Positions 7,734 through 16,837 of a DNA stretch of 17,768 nucleotides are shown piece by piece; within the stretch, counting starts at the first letter, position 1; every line of letters begins with the position of its first letter. Made by a program: the position numbers and the translations under genes. A model generated the notes under the pieces. It ran no database searches. It was given only the letters and a program-made list of their open reading frames with translations, and was not told where the DNA came from. The stretch spans positions 192 to 17,959 of the forward strand of contig NZ_AQXE01000020.1 of NCBI RefSeq assembly GCF_000375485.1. The letters are read 5' to 3'. Origin of the DNA: Desulfovibrio oxyclinae DSM 11498. Its GTDB lineage: Bacteria > Desulfobacterota > Desulfovibrionia > Desulfovibrionales > Desulfovibrionaceae.

Positions 7734-7737
<4 letters not shown>
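6772..7737 (-). CDS. tadB: Tad pilus inner-membrane platform protein TadB
   Basis: A 321-residue membrane protein. There is an N-terminal helix (about 2-22), a helix pair around 93-135, a T2SSF domain (about 145-255, with [20 protein letters not shown] and [19 protein letters not shown]) and C-terminal helices (about 262-282 and 295-315). The start is GTG 7737, which overlaps the cpaF stop as GTGA; a second in-frame ATG follows directly at 7734. GGGAGG lies eight bases before the GTG and eleven before the ATG, so the GTG is favoured. It partners TadC in the platform over the CpaF motor. The tight overlap shows translational coupling with cpaF. Confidence 0.94.
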
Positions 7738-9145
<1,408 letters not shown>

Positions 9146-9149
<4 letters not shown>

Positions 9150-10327
9150 GCGTTCACCCTCCCTGCGGAGCCGCTCTTGCGGCCGCCCTTGCGCGACAGG
9201 AGTCCGGACAGACCGGAGAACAGGCCGCCGCGTCTGGCGACGGGCAATCCGAGTTCACGGGCCATTTCGTTCACGGGCTTGGCATACGCGCTCTTGGGGG
9301 ACGCGGTCAGCAACGGCACGCCCTGATTGATGGCGGCCGAGGCATCCGCGAACACGCCGGGGAGCGTCAGGCCGATCTCGCAGCCGAGGGCCTCGGCTGC
9401 ATCGGTCGGCTCCACGCCGCCGCCCTTGACCACGCGCGAGGCCACCACCCGCAGCTTACGGGAGGCTTCGGGATCGGCACGCCTGAAAGCGTCCACGGCA
9501 CGCTTGGCATCCGCCAGCGCGGGCATGGTCAGCTCCGTGACCAGCAACAGATCGTCCGCCTGCTCCGCTGCGGTGGGCAGGGAGCCGTCGGACTCAAGAG
9601 CCGCGTCCACGATGATGTGATCGTAGGCTCCGCGCATGGTCTCGAAAAGGGTATGCACGGCCTGCGGATCGGGCTTTGCGGGATTGCGCGGCCCGGCCAG
9701 CACGGCCAGCTTGTCAGGGCCTTCGCCCACCGCGCTGGCGAGGAAGGTTTCGTCCAGACGGGAGGCGTCCGCCAACAGGTCTTCCCAAGTGTAGTCGCAC
9801 TGGGCTTCAAGGAAGAAGCGCACATCGCCGCACGGTCTGCCCATGTCCGCCAGCAGCACCCTGCCCGGTGCTGCCTTGGCAAACACGTTGGCCAGATTCA
9901 CGGCCAGCGTGGTGCTTCCCATGCCCGGACGCGCGCCGAGCACAACGCTCACGCGTCCGCTGCTTTCCTGTCCTTCCACGACCACGTTGCGGCTGCGGAT
10001 GCGCATGAGCACGTCACGCACCGCCCGAGGCTCCAGCGGATACGGAAGATATTCCCGGATGCCGCCGCGCATGGCTTCGATGAGCAGTTCGGGGGCGGGC
10101 TTTTCGCCCACCAACACCACGTCCGTGGCCGAGCCGTTTTCCAGCGCACCGGCTATCTCCGCCAGTTCCTGAACGGCCTCCGGGCCGGGCTCGTAGAAAA
10201 GCACGCCCATGTGTTCGGCGTTTTCCGGCGCGTGAACAACCCACGGCAGAGCCTCGACAACCTTGTCGAGCACCTTGCGCTGGGTGTCGTCCGCCACCAC
10301 CACGGTCATGGTCAGCTTGCCTCTCAT
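9146..10327 (-). CDS. cpaE: Tad pilus localisation ATPase-like protein CpaE/TadZ
   Basis: A 393-residue protein. Residues about 5-115 form a receiver-like domain without an obvious phosphoacceptor, and about 125-360 form a MinD/ParA-like domain. The P-loop reads [10 protein letters not shown] (131-140): both lysines of the usual KGGxGKT deviant Walker A are absent (Arg133 in place of the signature Lys, Ser138 in place of the second). The A' motif VLLADMG (Asp161) and a Walker B-like HIIVDAA (Asp241) are present. The last 25 residues are Gly/Ser/Lys/Arg-rich with a short hydrophobic patch, possibly a membrane-binding tail. CpaE/TadZ proteins mark where the pilus is built. The start ATG 10327 follows GGAGGAG; four-base overlaps with both neighbours show coupling. 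Confidence 0.9.
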
Positions 10328-10497
10328 CGTGCTCCTCCGGCATGGGATGCAAGCTCCACCTGCGCATGGCCTGCGGAACGCATCGGTTCGACATGGAAGC
10401 TGTCCAGCACGAAGACATCCGCGAGGATGACCACCGCCATGACCAGCATCAGCACCAGTTCCCGCCAGTAGGTAACATTGTCTTCGAAATAATACAT
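10324..10497 (-). CDS. Small single-pass membrane protein of the Tad operon (57 aa)
   Basis: A 57-residue reading frame starts at ATG 10497 and stops at TGA 10326-10324. Its start overlaps the preceding lipoprotein stop (TGATG) and its stop overlaps the cpaE start (ATGA), with no gap on either side, which is strong evidence that it is translated. It begins MYYFEDNVTYWRE, has one hydrophobic helix (about residues 13-32, with a single Asp at 27) and a short, mostly hydrophilic tail with two His-Ala pairs. The N-terminus is probably cytoplasmic or periplasmic by length alone; topology is not clear. I do not recognise a family. Its fixed place between the secretin-side lipoprotein and the cytoplasmic CpaE suggests a small inner-membrane component or connector of the pilus machine. 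Confidence 0.8.
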   Translation of the reverse strand: MYYFEDNVTYWRELVLMLVMAVVILADVFVLDSFHVEPMRSAGHAQVELASHAGGAR

Positions 10498-10787
10498 CAG
10501 TTCAGCATCTCCCCGAGAACCTCCTGAAAAAGGCTCTCACCCTCGGAACTCCCCGACTTGGGGCCTTCCTGATATTGCTCCAGAACCTTGAGCGCATATT
10601 CGCCGTCGGCGCCCTTCACGGGCTCGGTGCCCGCGGGCATGGGATTGAGCTTCTGGGCTTCCACCGCCTGACTCACGGCCGTGCCGTGCGGCATGGTGCT
10701 GGGTTCGTGCTGCACCTGCATGACGCTGCAGCCGGACAGTCCCAGCGAGGCGAGGAAGACGATGACGGTCATTGCGACGTTTCTCAT
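10497..10787 (-). CDS. Small Tad-locus lipoprotein of unknown function
   Basis: A 96-residue protein with start ATG 10787 after AAGGAGA. Residues 1-19 are a signal with lipobox LGLSGC (Cys20), followed by Ser21, which does not signal inner-membrane retention, so outer-membrane sorting is expected. The remainder (SVMQVQHEPSTMPHG, then a charged Gly/Glu-rich helix ending QEVLGEML) is largely hydrophilic. It lies 22 bases after the secretin gene. Small lipoproteins next to secretins often act as pilotins or stabilisers, and Tad loci commonly carry one (RcpB-like or CpaD-like). No sequence feature ties it to those families, so that role is inference from position. Confidence 0.8.
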   Translation of the reverse strand: MRNVAMTVIVFLASLGLSGCSVMQVQHEPSTMPHGTAVSQAVEAQKLNPMPAGTEPVKGADGEYALKVLEQYQEGPKSGSSEGESLFQEVLGEMLN

Positions 10788-10809
10788 GAAGACTTCTCCT
10801 TGTGCCCGC

Positions 10810-12195
10810 CTAGTTCGGCAGGGAATGGCCCAGGTCGCCGTCGAAACCGCTTTCGGGGCTGACCACGACGGACTCGCGGCGGTTCTTCGGGGCGCTCGTC
10901 AGCGCAGGCTTGTCGCGGCGGCCCTCCAGAAGACCGAGCAGATAGAACTCGTAATCGCTCGGTTCGCGGAATCCGTCAGTGGGCAGCGACTGGGTCGCGG
11001 CATCCACCGGCTTGACCAGATGCGCGGTGACGATGATCACCAGTTCGGTCTTGTTGCTCCTGAAGTCGTTGCTGCTGAACAGCGAGCCGAGCACCGGCAC
11101 GTCGCCGAGCACCGGGAAGCGGTTGGCGTTCTCGCGCAGAGAGTCGCTGATCAGGCCGCCCACCACGAAGCTCTGGCCGTCGGCAAGCTCCACCACGGTG
11201 GATGCCTTTCGGGTCTGCACGGCCGGGATGGTGTAACCTTGGAAGGTGACGGCATTGGAATAGTCCAGCTCGGAAACCTCGGGCTTGACCTTGAGATTGA
11301 TGACGCCGGAGCTGAGTACGGTGGGGGTGAACTTGAGCCCCACGCCGAAGGGCTTGTACTCGATGGAGACCATGCCGAGCGCCTGCGGGACGGGGATCGG
11401 AATCTCACCGCCTGCGAGGAAGTCGGCGGTCTCGCCGGACACGCACACCAGATTCGGTTCGGCCAGCACCTTGACCAGACCGTTGGCCTTGAGCGCGTCG
11501 ATGAAGCCGCTGAAAGAGCTGCTGCCCTGCGTGGCCTGCACCACGCCGTTGATACGGTCCGTGAGATTGATCTTGGTACCGTCCTGATCAAGCGAAGTCA
11601 GGCCGTTGAGAAACGAGTATGCCGTGAAATTGTTGGACAGGTAGGCGAAGTTCACACCCATGCGCTTGAGCACGGTGCGGGTCATCTCGGCCACGCGCAC
11701 CTCCAGCATGACCTGCATCACGCCGTCCACCCGCAGCAGGTTCACGACCTTTTCCGGGGCCACGGTCTGGGCCAGCTCGTTGGCGGCCTTGAGGGCCGAG
11801 GCGCTGCTTACGCTGCCAGTGAGCGTGATGGACTCGGAGTTGGCCCGCACGCTGATGTCGGTCTCGGCGGGCAGCACTTCGTGCAGCATCCGCTTGAGGC
11901 CCGTGACGTCCGGCACCACCTTGATGTCCTTGACCACGATGCCGCCGTCGGTCCACAGCGTCAGGGTGGTTGCCCCGAACTCCTTGCCCGCGAGATATAT
12001 CTGACGCGGGGAAAGAAGGAGCATGCTGGCAATCTCGGGCGAACCCAGCGAAACGCGGCTGACCGGCGATTCCACATCGATCACCACGGACTTGTTCTTG
12101 ACCAGCATCACCTCGTCGGGCGACTCGGCCGAGGCCGCCGCCGGCGCGAGGGCCAGCAGCACGATTGCCGTTATGACGTATATTGCATGCCGCAT
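10810..12195 (-). CDS. cpaC: Tad pilus outer-membrane secretin CpaC/RcpA
   Basis: A 461-residue protein that forms the outer-membrane channel through which the Flp pilus exits. The start ATG 12195 follows AGGAGA. Residues 1-23 are a Sec signal peptide with cleavage after ASA. The N-terminal pilus-secretin domain (about 29-98, with LGSPEIASMLLLSPRQIYLAG) is followed by a BON domain (about 98-158, with SITLTGSVSS) and the secretin core (about 235-397). The core holds LAEPNLVCVSGETADFLAGG, the GVGLKFTPTV strand and the hallmark VPVLGSLF segment. The last 60 residues form a charged tail that could be where a pilotin or the neighbouring lipoprotein binds. It begins 8 bases after the cpaB stop. All diagnostic motifs are intact. 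Confidence 0.96.
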   Translation of the reverse strand: MRHAIYVITAIVLLALAPAAASAESPDEVMLVKNKSVVIDVESPVSRVSLGSPEIASMLLLSPRQIYLAGKEFGATTLTLWTDGGIVVKDIKVVPDVTGLKRMLHEVLPAETDISVRANSESITLTGSVSSASALKAANELAQTVAPEKVVNLLRVDGVMQVMLEVRVAEMTRTVLKRMGVNFAYLSNNFTAYSFLNGLTSLDQDGTKINLTDRINGVVQATQGSSSFSGFIDALKANGLVKVLAEPNLVCVSGETADFLAGGEIPIPVPQALGMVSIEYKPFGVGLKFTPTVLSSGVINLKVKPEVSELDYSNAVTFQGYTIPAVQTRKASTVVELADGQSFVVGGLISDSLRENANRFPVLGDVPVLGSLFSSNDFRSNKTELVIIVTAHLVKPVDAATQSLPTDGFREPSDYEFYLLGLLEGRRDKPALTSAPKNRRESVVVSPESGFDGDLGHSLPN

Positions 12196-12203
12196 GATAT
12201 CTC

Positions 12204-13019
12204 CTAGAACTTCACCTTGCTGCGTTCGCCGCCGGTAATGACCTCCACGCTCACCCTGCGTCTGCGCGGGGCCCGCTTGCGCCTTGGCGGAGCCTTGCGA
12301 TAGGCCGCCAACGCACTGTTCACGGTGGAGCCGGGGGTCAGCACGGTCTCGGTATCCTCGCCGTTGCGAAGCGCGAAGTGCAGGGTGCCGCGGGTGGCGG
12401 CCAGAGCCAGTCGTTCGCTTTCTTCGGGGGTGAGTTCGAGCGTGTAGACGTCCACCGAGGCGGTCTTGCCCTCACCCTTGGGGGAGGAGAGCTGCGTGCC
12501 CGTGGCGAGCACCGGGACGTTCGCCAGCACCAGCTTGGTGACGGGCTTTTCATCGCGTCCCTTGGTCAGGGAGACGAGCACGTCCACCTTGTCACCGGGG
12601 AGCACGAATCCGGAAAGGCCCATGACGGGGTTGCCCTTGACGGCCATGGCCCGCTTGCCGGGGGTGATCATGGCGCTCACGCCGGGAACCTTGAGCTCCA
12701 GCGGTTCGAGCATGGAGGCGGTCAGCGCCTCGCCCTTGGCCAGATCCTGCGCCAGCACGCGGCCAACAACAGGGCCGGTGGAAAGAAAAACGTCAGGCGG
12801 AGTTTCCGCCGTGCGCCTGCCCTTGAGGGCCACCGCCTCGGGGCCGATCTTCATGCCCTTCTTGAGGTCCGCGGCTGCCACGGCGTAGTAACTCACCGGC
12901 GCCTCGGGCCCGGTCTGGGCAGGGCGCTGGGCCATCCAGCGGAAGACCATGAAGGCCGCCACCAGCGACAGGACAAGGGCCAGTCCTATCTGAAGGGCTG
13001 CTTTCGTGGATCTGGTCAT
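12204..13019 (-). CDS. cpaB: Tad pilus assembly protein CpaB/RcpC
   Basis: A 271-residue envelope protein with start ATG 13019 after AAGGAGG. It has one N-terminal membrane helix (about 7-26), then a SAF domain (about 43-104, with YYAVAAADLKKGMKIG) and an RcpC/CpaB domain (about 112-230, with FVLPGDKVDVLVS and YTLELTPEESERLALAATRG). The end is VSVEVITGGERSKVKF, the family's typical final strand pair. Between them lies a strongly basic stretch (residues 241-255, nine Arg/Lys among 15), which could contact peptidoglycan or lipid headgroups. The SAF domain resembles that of FlgA and may bind peptidoglycan. CpaB works with the CpaC secretin, whose gene follows by 8 bases. Confidence 0.93.
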   Translation of the reverse strand: MTRSTKAALQIGLALVLSLVAAFMVFRWMAQRPAQTGPEAPVSYYAVAAADLKKGMKIGPEAVALKGRRTAETPPDVFLSTGPVVGRVLAQDLAKGEALTASMLEPLELKVPGVSAMITPGKRAMAVKGNPVMGLSGFVLPGDKVDVLVSLTKGRDEKPVTKLVLANVPVLATGTQLSSPKGEGKTASVDVYTLELTPEESERLALAATRGTLHFALRNGEDTETVLTPGSTVNSALAAYRKAPPRRKRAPRRRRVSVEVITGGERSKVKF

Positions 13020-13085
13020 GGTGCTTCCTCCTTGCTGTCCGGAACCGCTCCTGCCGCCGTGACGGCGAAGCGTCTTCCGCAGGGG

Positions 13086-13631
13086 CTACCGTGCGAACGG
13101 TGCGCCGGTTTCAATCATGGTCAGTGCCATGGCGGTCACGGTTCCCGCGGCTATGGCCACGCCGTAGCAGAGGCGCGGCAGGGAACCTTCGGGGGTGACG
13201 GGGGTGTATTCAACGGTCCGGGTGGTGAGAAATGCGAGGATTGTGTAGCGGAAGTTGGCGAGGATCGCCTTGAGATGGTCCATGTGCCGAAGCAACATGC
13301 CCAGTGCGTAAATCCCGCCCGCGAGGCAGGTGACAAGAAAGGCGATGAAGGCCGTTTCAACGCCGAGACAGGCGCCGACACCGGCCATGAGCTTGACGTC
13401 TCCGGCACCCATAACGCCCATCAGAAATGGAATGAACATCACGCCGAAGCCGAGACCGAAGCCGCCCAGCGAAAACAGCAGGCCATCCAGCCCACCGGTG
13501 GCGGTGTGCAGTCCCAGTCCCGCGAGTATCAGCGGAAACGTGAGCAGGTTGGGTATGCGCTGGCTCCTGACGTCAGTGACGACAGCCGCCACCAGGGCGG
13601 CCAGCAGCAGCGCGGCGATAACGAAATCCAT
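13086..13631 (-). CDS. cpaA: Type IV (Flp) prepilin peptidase CpaA/TadV
   Basis: A 181-residue inner-membrane aspartyl protease (A24 family) that removes the leader of Flp prepilin. It consists almost wholly of hydrophobic helices. The two catalytic aspartates are visible: Asp20 in VVTDVRSQRIPN and Asp78 in the GAGDVK motif, in the usual spacing. It lacks the N-terminal methylase domain of large PilD enzymes, as is normal for TadV-type peptidases. The start ATG 13631 follows GGGGAAG. It lies between the flp remnant and cpaB; the 66-base gap before cpaB shows no clear promoter. Its usual substrate gene is the broken flp next to it. Confidence 0.94.
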   Translation of the reverse strand: MDFVIAALLLAALVAAVVTDVRSQRIPNLLTFPLILAGLGLHTATGGLDGLLFSLGGFGLGFGVMFIPFLMGVMGAGDVKLMAGVGACLGVETAFIAFLVTCLAGGIYALGMLLRHMDHLKAILANFRYTILAFLTTRTVEYTPVTPEGSLPRLCYGVAIAAGTVTAMALTMIETGAPFAR

Positions 13632-13700
13632 GGTTCTTCCCCGAATCCTTTCATTGAATTGCCTCGATGATTTCCTGCGTTCCCATCTCCCCGGGAACCC

Positions 13701-13734
13701 CGGGGCCTGCGGTTTCTCCCCTCCGCAGGCCCCG
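13701..13734 (-). promoter_or_regulatory. Stem-loop between flp and cpaA (mRNA stabiliser or partial terminator)
   Basis: CGGGGCCTGCGG (13701-13712) pairs perfectly with 13723-13734 around a 10-base loop. Read on the minus strand it follows the flp stop by 16 bases. The sequence after it is G-rich rather than T-rich, so full termination is unlikely. A hairpin here would fit the common pattern where an abundant pilin message is protected or uncoupled from weaker downstream genes. A second short GC palindrome (CCCGGG) lies just beyond it at about 13690. Confidence 0.6.
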
Positions 13735-13750
13735 AACAGGCTTCCATGGC

Positions 13751-13879
13751 CTAGCTGCCTGCGGCGGCGCCGGTCATGCTGTTGGCGATGGAGGTAAAGG
13801 TGTTGGAGACGGTGGATCCGAGCGTGGAGACTGCGGTCACGATGCCTGCTGCGATGAGTGCGGCGATCAGGCCGTATTC
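13751..13879 (-). pseudogene. flp: Flp-type pilin, 3' fragment interrupted by a Tn3-family transposon
   Basis: Reading from the transposon edge, the fragment encodes 42 residues starting EYGLIAALIAAGIVTAVSTL and ending MTGAAAGS before TAG 13753-13751. EYGLIAALIA is the signature of Flp/Fap pilins, with the Glu that is the fifth residue of the mature protein. Only the part before it is missing: the charged leader, the Gly cleavage site and the first mature residues. The break is exactly at the codon boundary before Glu. The frame continuing into the transposon repeat meets a TAA within 12 codons, so no fused product with a pilin leader can form. The missing 5' part should lie beyond the transposon's far end, outside the window. 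Confidence 0.92.
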
Positions 13880-13917
13880 GGGGTCACTCCATAGAACGGA
13901 CAAAATTGCACGTTAAG
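13880..13917. repeat. 38-bp terminal inverted repeat of the Tn3-family element
   Basis: It begins GGGGTCACTCCATAGAACGG and ends GCACGTTAAG. Length 38, the GGGG start and the ACGTTAAG inner end are the hallmarks of Tn3-family repeats; the last eight bases equal those of Tn3 itself. The tnpA stop codon (13915-13913) lies inside it. Confidence 0.93.
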
Positions 13918-16837
13918 GGTTTTGGCCAAGATTCCAGATGTAATCCCCTGTGAGATTGATGTGCTCCCATCCAAGCGGAGAAAGGTAGCTCTGGAACTCC
14001 TCCGGAACATCCATTTCCTCTCGCACCTTCTCCACGGCTTTTTCCAGATATACAGTGTTCCAGAGGATTATCGCTGCTACGACAAGGTTTAGGCCGGAAG
14101 TCCTGTAGCACTGACTTTCAAAAGAACGATCTCGGACTTCTCCGAGCCGGTTGAAAAACACTGCACGAGCAAGTGCGTTTCTGGACTCACCTTTGTTCAG
14201 ACCGGCTTGGACACGAGAACGTAGTTCTGGCTTCTTTACCCAATCCAACAAAAACAGAGTCCTCTCCAAACGCCCAAGTTCGCGTATGGCCAAGGCCAAC
14301 TTGTTTTGCCGTGGATAGGAGGCCAGCTTACGAATTATGAGGGATGCCGTAACGGTTCCCAACCTAATTGAGCTTGCCAGCCTCAATATCTCTTCCCATT
14401 GGTTCTCGATGTCCTTCTGCTTGATCTTTGATCCTATCAATGGCTCTAGATCAGCCCAGCGCCTTGCGCTGCCGAAGGTGTAAAGCTTTACGTCACCTAT
14501 GTTTCGAATGCGAGGAGCAAAGCGAAATCCTAGCAAATGGCAAAGAGCAAACACATGATCCGTAAACCCTGCGGTGTCAGTGTAATGCTCCTCAATATTG
14601 AGATTGCTTTCATGATAAAGCAGGCCGTCCAGGACATAGGTTGCATCGCGTGCTGTTGCGTTGATGAGCTGGCTGTGAAACGGAGTGTATTGATCTGAGA
14701 TATGGGTATAGAAAATCACACCGGGATCTCGCCCGTATCGTGCGTTCACATCTCCGAGGCCTCGGCCAACACTGCCAAGGGGAAAGTGCTGCCCGTCTGA
14801 AGACGAGGTGGAGCCATCCCCCCACTGTCCTGCAAGTGGAATTATGTGGTGGTAATTGGTGATCTCAGCCAATCCTCTGGAATAGCACTCGCTTCTGACA
14901 TACCAATCCGAAACCCAAGACAATTGTTTATACGAGGCTCCAGAACTGGCCTCTGCCATCCTTGTCAGGCCAAGATTAATCCCATCTGAGAGAATCACTG
15001 ACAGAAGAGATTCTTTGTCTTGAGATGGTTGGCCAGTCCTCAAATGAGTGAACTGTTCGGCGAAGCCTGTCCACTGATCTACCTCAATGAGAAGGTCGGT
15101 AATTTTGATACGTGGAAGCTTTGCATATACGCGCTGACCGAATTGCTTTGCTTCATCGGGCACAGAGTTACCCCTGTAGGGCTGCATTGAAAGCCTACCA
15201 TTCTTGAGACAAACCGTATCCAGATCATTGCTTCTGAGAAGCCTTTGAAATTCTTCCAACTGGCTTCCAAGGAGTTCTTTTCGCTCTGAGATGTATCGTG
15301 CGCAGTCCGTTTCGACCGCCACAGGTACTTCATGAGAGTCTTGAAGCTGACGAAAAGCGGAAGGCCCCATGAGGTATTCATTGAAATCTTCAAATTGACG
15401 GCTACCTGGCACCCATACATCGCCAGAACGGAGTCGGTTGCGAAGCTCGCTCAATGCGCACAATTCATAATATCTACGGTTCATCCCATCATCTTCAAAG
15501 ATAAATGGTTGCCAGCGTTTTGGGATAAATGATGTCGGAGCCTGGTCGGGCAATTTGCGTTTGCCCGTTTTGTTCATGTCTCGGATGATATCAATAGCAG
15601 TGAGGACATCCCGCCCACCAGAGCTTGCACGGAAGTCAAAATGCTCCAACATGGCCGGGGCATATCGACGAATCTGGTTAAAACTCGTATCAATATAATG
15701 GAGGTAATCGAATCGTTGAGGTTGTGATAGGTTTTCAGCGGCTTCAACCGTTGCACGAAAATCATCCCAGGACAGTTCAGCTTCAATGACCTCCCAAGGG
15801 TCTAAATGCTCCTCACGCGCTTTGATTAAGGCCCGCCCAAGCTTTGAGAAAACGTTGACGGTTGTTTTGATGTTCTTTGCATCATCTTGTAGCTGAGCAG
15901 CCTGTTTTCGTTGGCTACGTCTCATTAGGGAGCCAATGATGCGGTCATGCATGTTAACGACCTCATCCATTAAGGAGCGTTGAATTTCAAGCAAGCATAC
16001 GGCCATGATCGTATAGCGTCTTTGCTCATTCAACATTCGCAGATTATGCACCGCAATTCGATTACCTTCTTGGGAGAGCTGCTTGCGACGAATTGTTGGT
16101 ACTGCGCCCAACACCTCGGAAGGAAGATCGAGCTGCCGGATAGCGGCCAGCTTTCCCATGATCAAAATCACATTTGTAGGCGAAGGACGGCCAGCAGGTT
16201 GGCGAATCCATGAAAGTCTACTCTGGGATTTCTCTCCTCGTGGATTGAGCCAAAATTCAAGGTCTGCCTGGTGCCTGTCGGACAACAGTCCATTCACTTC
16301 ATTGTAGACTTTACGATCTGCTTGAATCTTCACCTGAGCAACAAGGCGTTCCACAACGCTCAAAGCAGGATGAAGAATTTTGCGGCGTCTCAATTCATTT
16401 AGGATTGCACCTACGAGGAAAGCACTTTTTGGATTGTCTACGGCAATGGGCGTCAACCAGCGCACCATCTCTCGATAGTGACTGTCTCCAAACCTCGAAA
16501 GCCGGAAAAACTTTATCAAGGTCTTTAAATGTTCTCTTCGCGTTTGATCTCTGTCCGCGTAGCCACTGAAGACTTCCGACTCTTCTCCTATTTGTTCAGC
16601 AATGAATTCGACCAAGGAGTCGGGGATTTCTTCCTCTGGCCGCAAGGCCCTTCCAGGGAATTTGATGAGGCAGAGTTGTAAAGCAAATCCGAGCCGATTG
16701 TGTGGCCGTCTACATTTGGAAATAAGCGCAAGCTCGTCTTCGTCCAAAACGTAGTATCGTGTGAGTAAATCTGGAACGCTTGGTAAGGCTTCGAAAACGG
16801 CTCTTTGAGAAGAGGAAAGGACTGTTCTACGAGGCAT
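13913..16837 (-). CDS. tnpA: Tn3-family transposase TnpA
   Basis: A 974-residue DDE transposase that carries out replicative transposition, binding the 38-bp repeats and forming cointegrates. Length is normal (about 950-1000). The N-terminal part (about 10-200) is the DNA-binding DUF4158-type region, and about 580-960 is the catalytic domain. Likely catalytic residues are Asp681 (TSSSDGQ), Asp754 (YTDTAGFTD) and Glu884 (NKGESRNAL); their spacing (73 and 130) matches that known for the family. The frame is intact end to end, so the element may be active. ATG 16837 has only a weak GTGGG site. The gene points toward the pilus operon, so read-through could transcribe cpaA onward. Confidence 0.97.
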   Translation of the reverse strand: MPRRTVLSSSQRAVFEALPSVPDLLTRYYVLDEDELALISKCRRPHNRLGFALQLCLIKFPGRALRPEEEIPDSLVEFIAEQIGEESEVFSGYADRDQTRREHLKTLIKFFRLSRFGDSHYREMVRWLTPIAVDNPKSAFLVGAILNELRRRKILHPALSVVERLVAQVKIQADRKVYNEVNGLLSDRHQADLEFWLNPRGEKSQSRLSWIRQPAGRPSPTNVILIMGKLAAIRQLDLPSEVLGAVPTIRRKQLSQEGNRIAVHNLRMLNEQRRYTIMAVCLLEIQRSLMDEVVNMHDRIIGSLMRRSQRKQAAQLQDDAKNIKTTVNVFSKLGRALIKAREEHLDPWEVIEAELSWDDFRATVEAAENLSQPQRFDYLHYIDTSFNQIRRYAPAMLEHFDFRASSGGRDVLTAIDIIRDMNKTGKRKLPDQAPTSFIPKRWQPFIFEDDGMNRRYYELCALSELRNRLRSGDVWVPGSRQFEDFNEYLMGPSAFRQLQDSHEVPVAVETDCARYISERKELLGSQLEEFQRLLRSNDLDTVCLKNGRLSMQPYRGNSVPDEAKQFGQRVYAKLPRIKITDLLIEVDQWTGFAEQFTHLRTGQPSQDKESLLSVILSDGINLGLTRMAEASSGASYKQLSWVSDWYVRSECYSRGLAEITNYHHIIPLAGQWGDGSTSSSDGQHFPLGSVGRGLGDVNARYGRDPGVIFYTHISDQYTPFHSQLINATARDATYVLDGLLYHESNLNIEEHYTDTAGFTDHVFALCHLLGFRFAPRIRNIGDVKLYTFGSARRWADLEPLIGSKIKQKDIENQWEEILRLASSIRLGTVTASLIIRKLASYPRQNKLALAIRELGRLERTLFLLDWVKKPELRSRVQAGLNKGESRNALARAVFFNRLGEVRDRSFESQCYRTSGLNLVVAAIILWNTVYLEKAVEKVREEMDVPEEFQSYLSPLGWEHINLTGDYIWNLGQNP

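Noticed and set aside
10681..12207. 508-residue open frame on the plus strand opposite the secretin gene
   Set aside because: It is an antisense shadow of cpaC, rich in His, Gly and Leu, with no recognisable domain.
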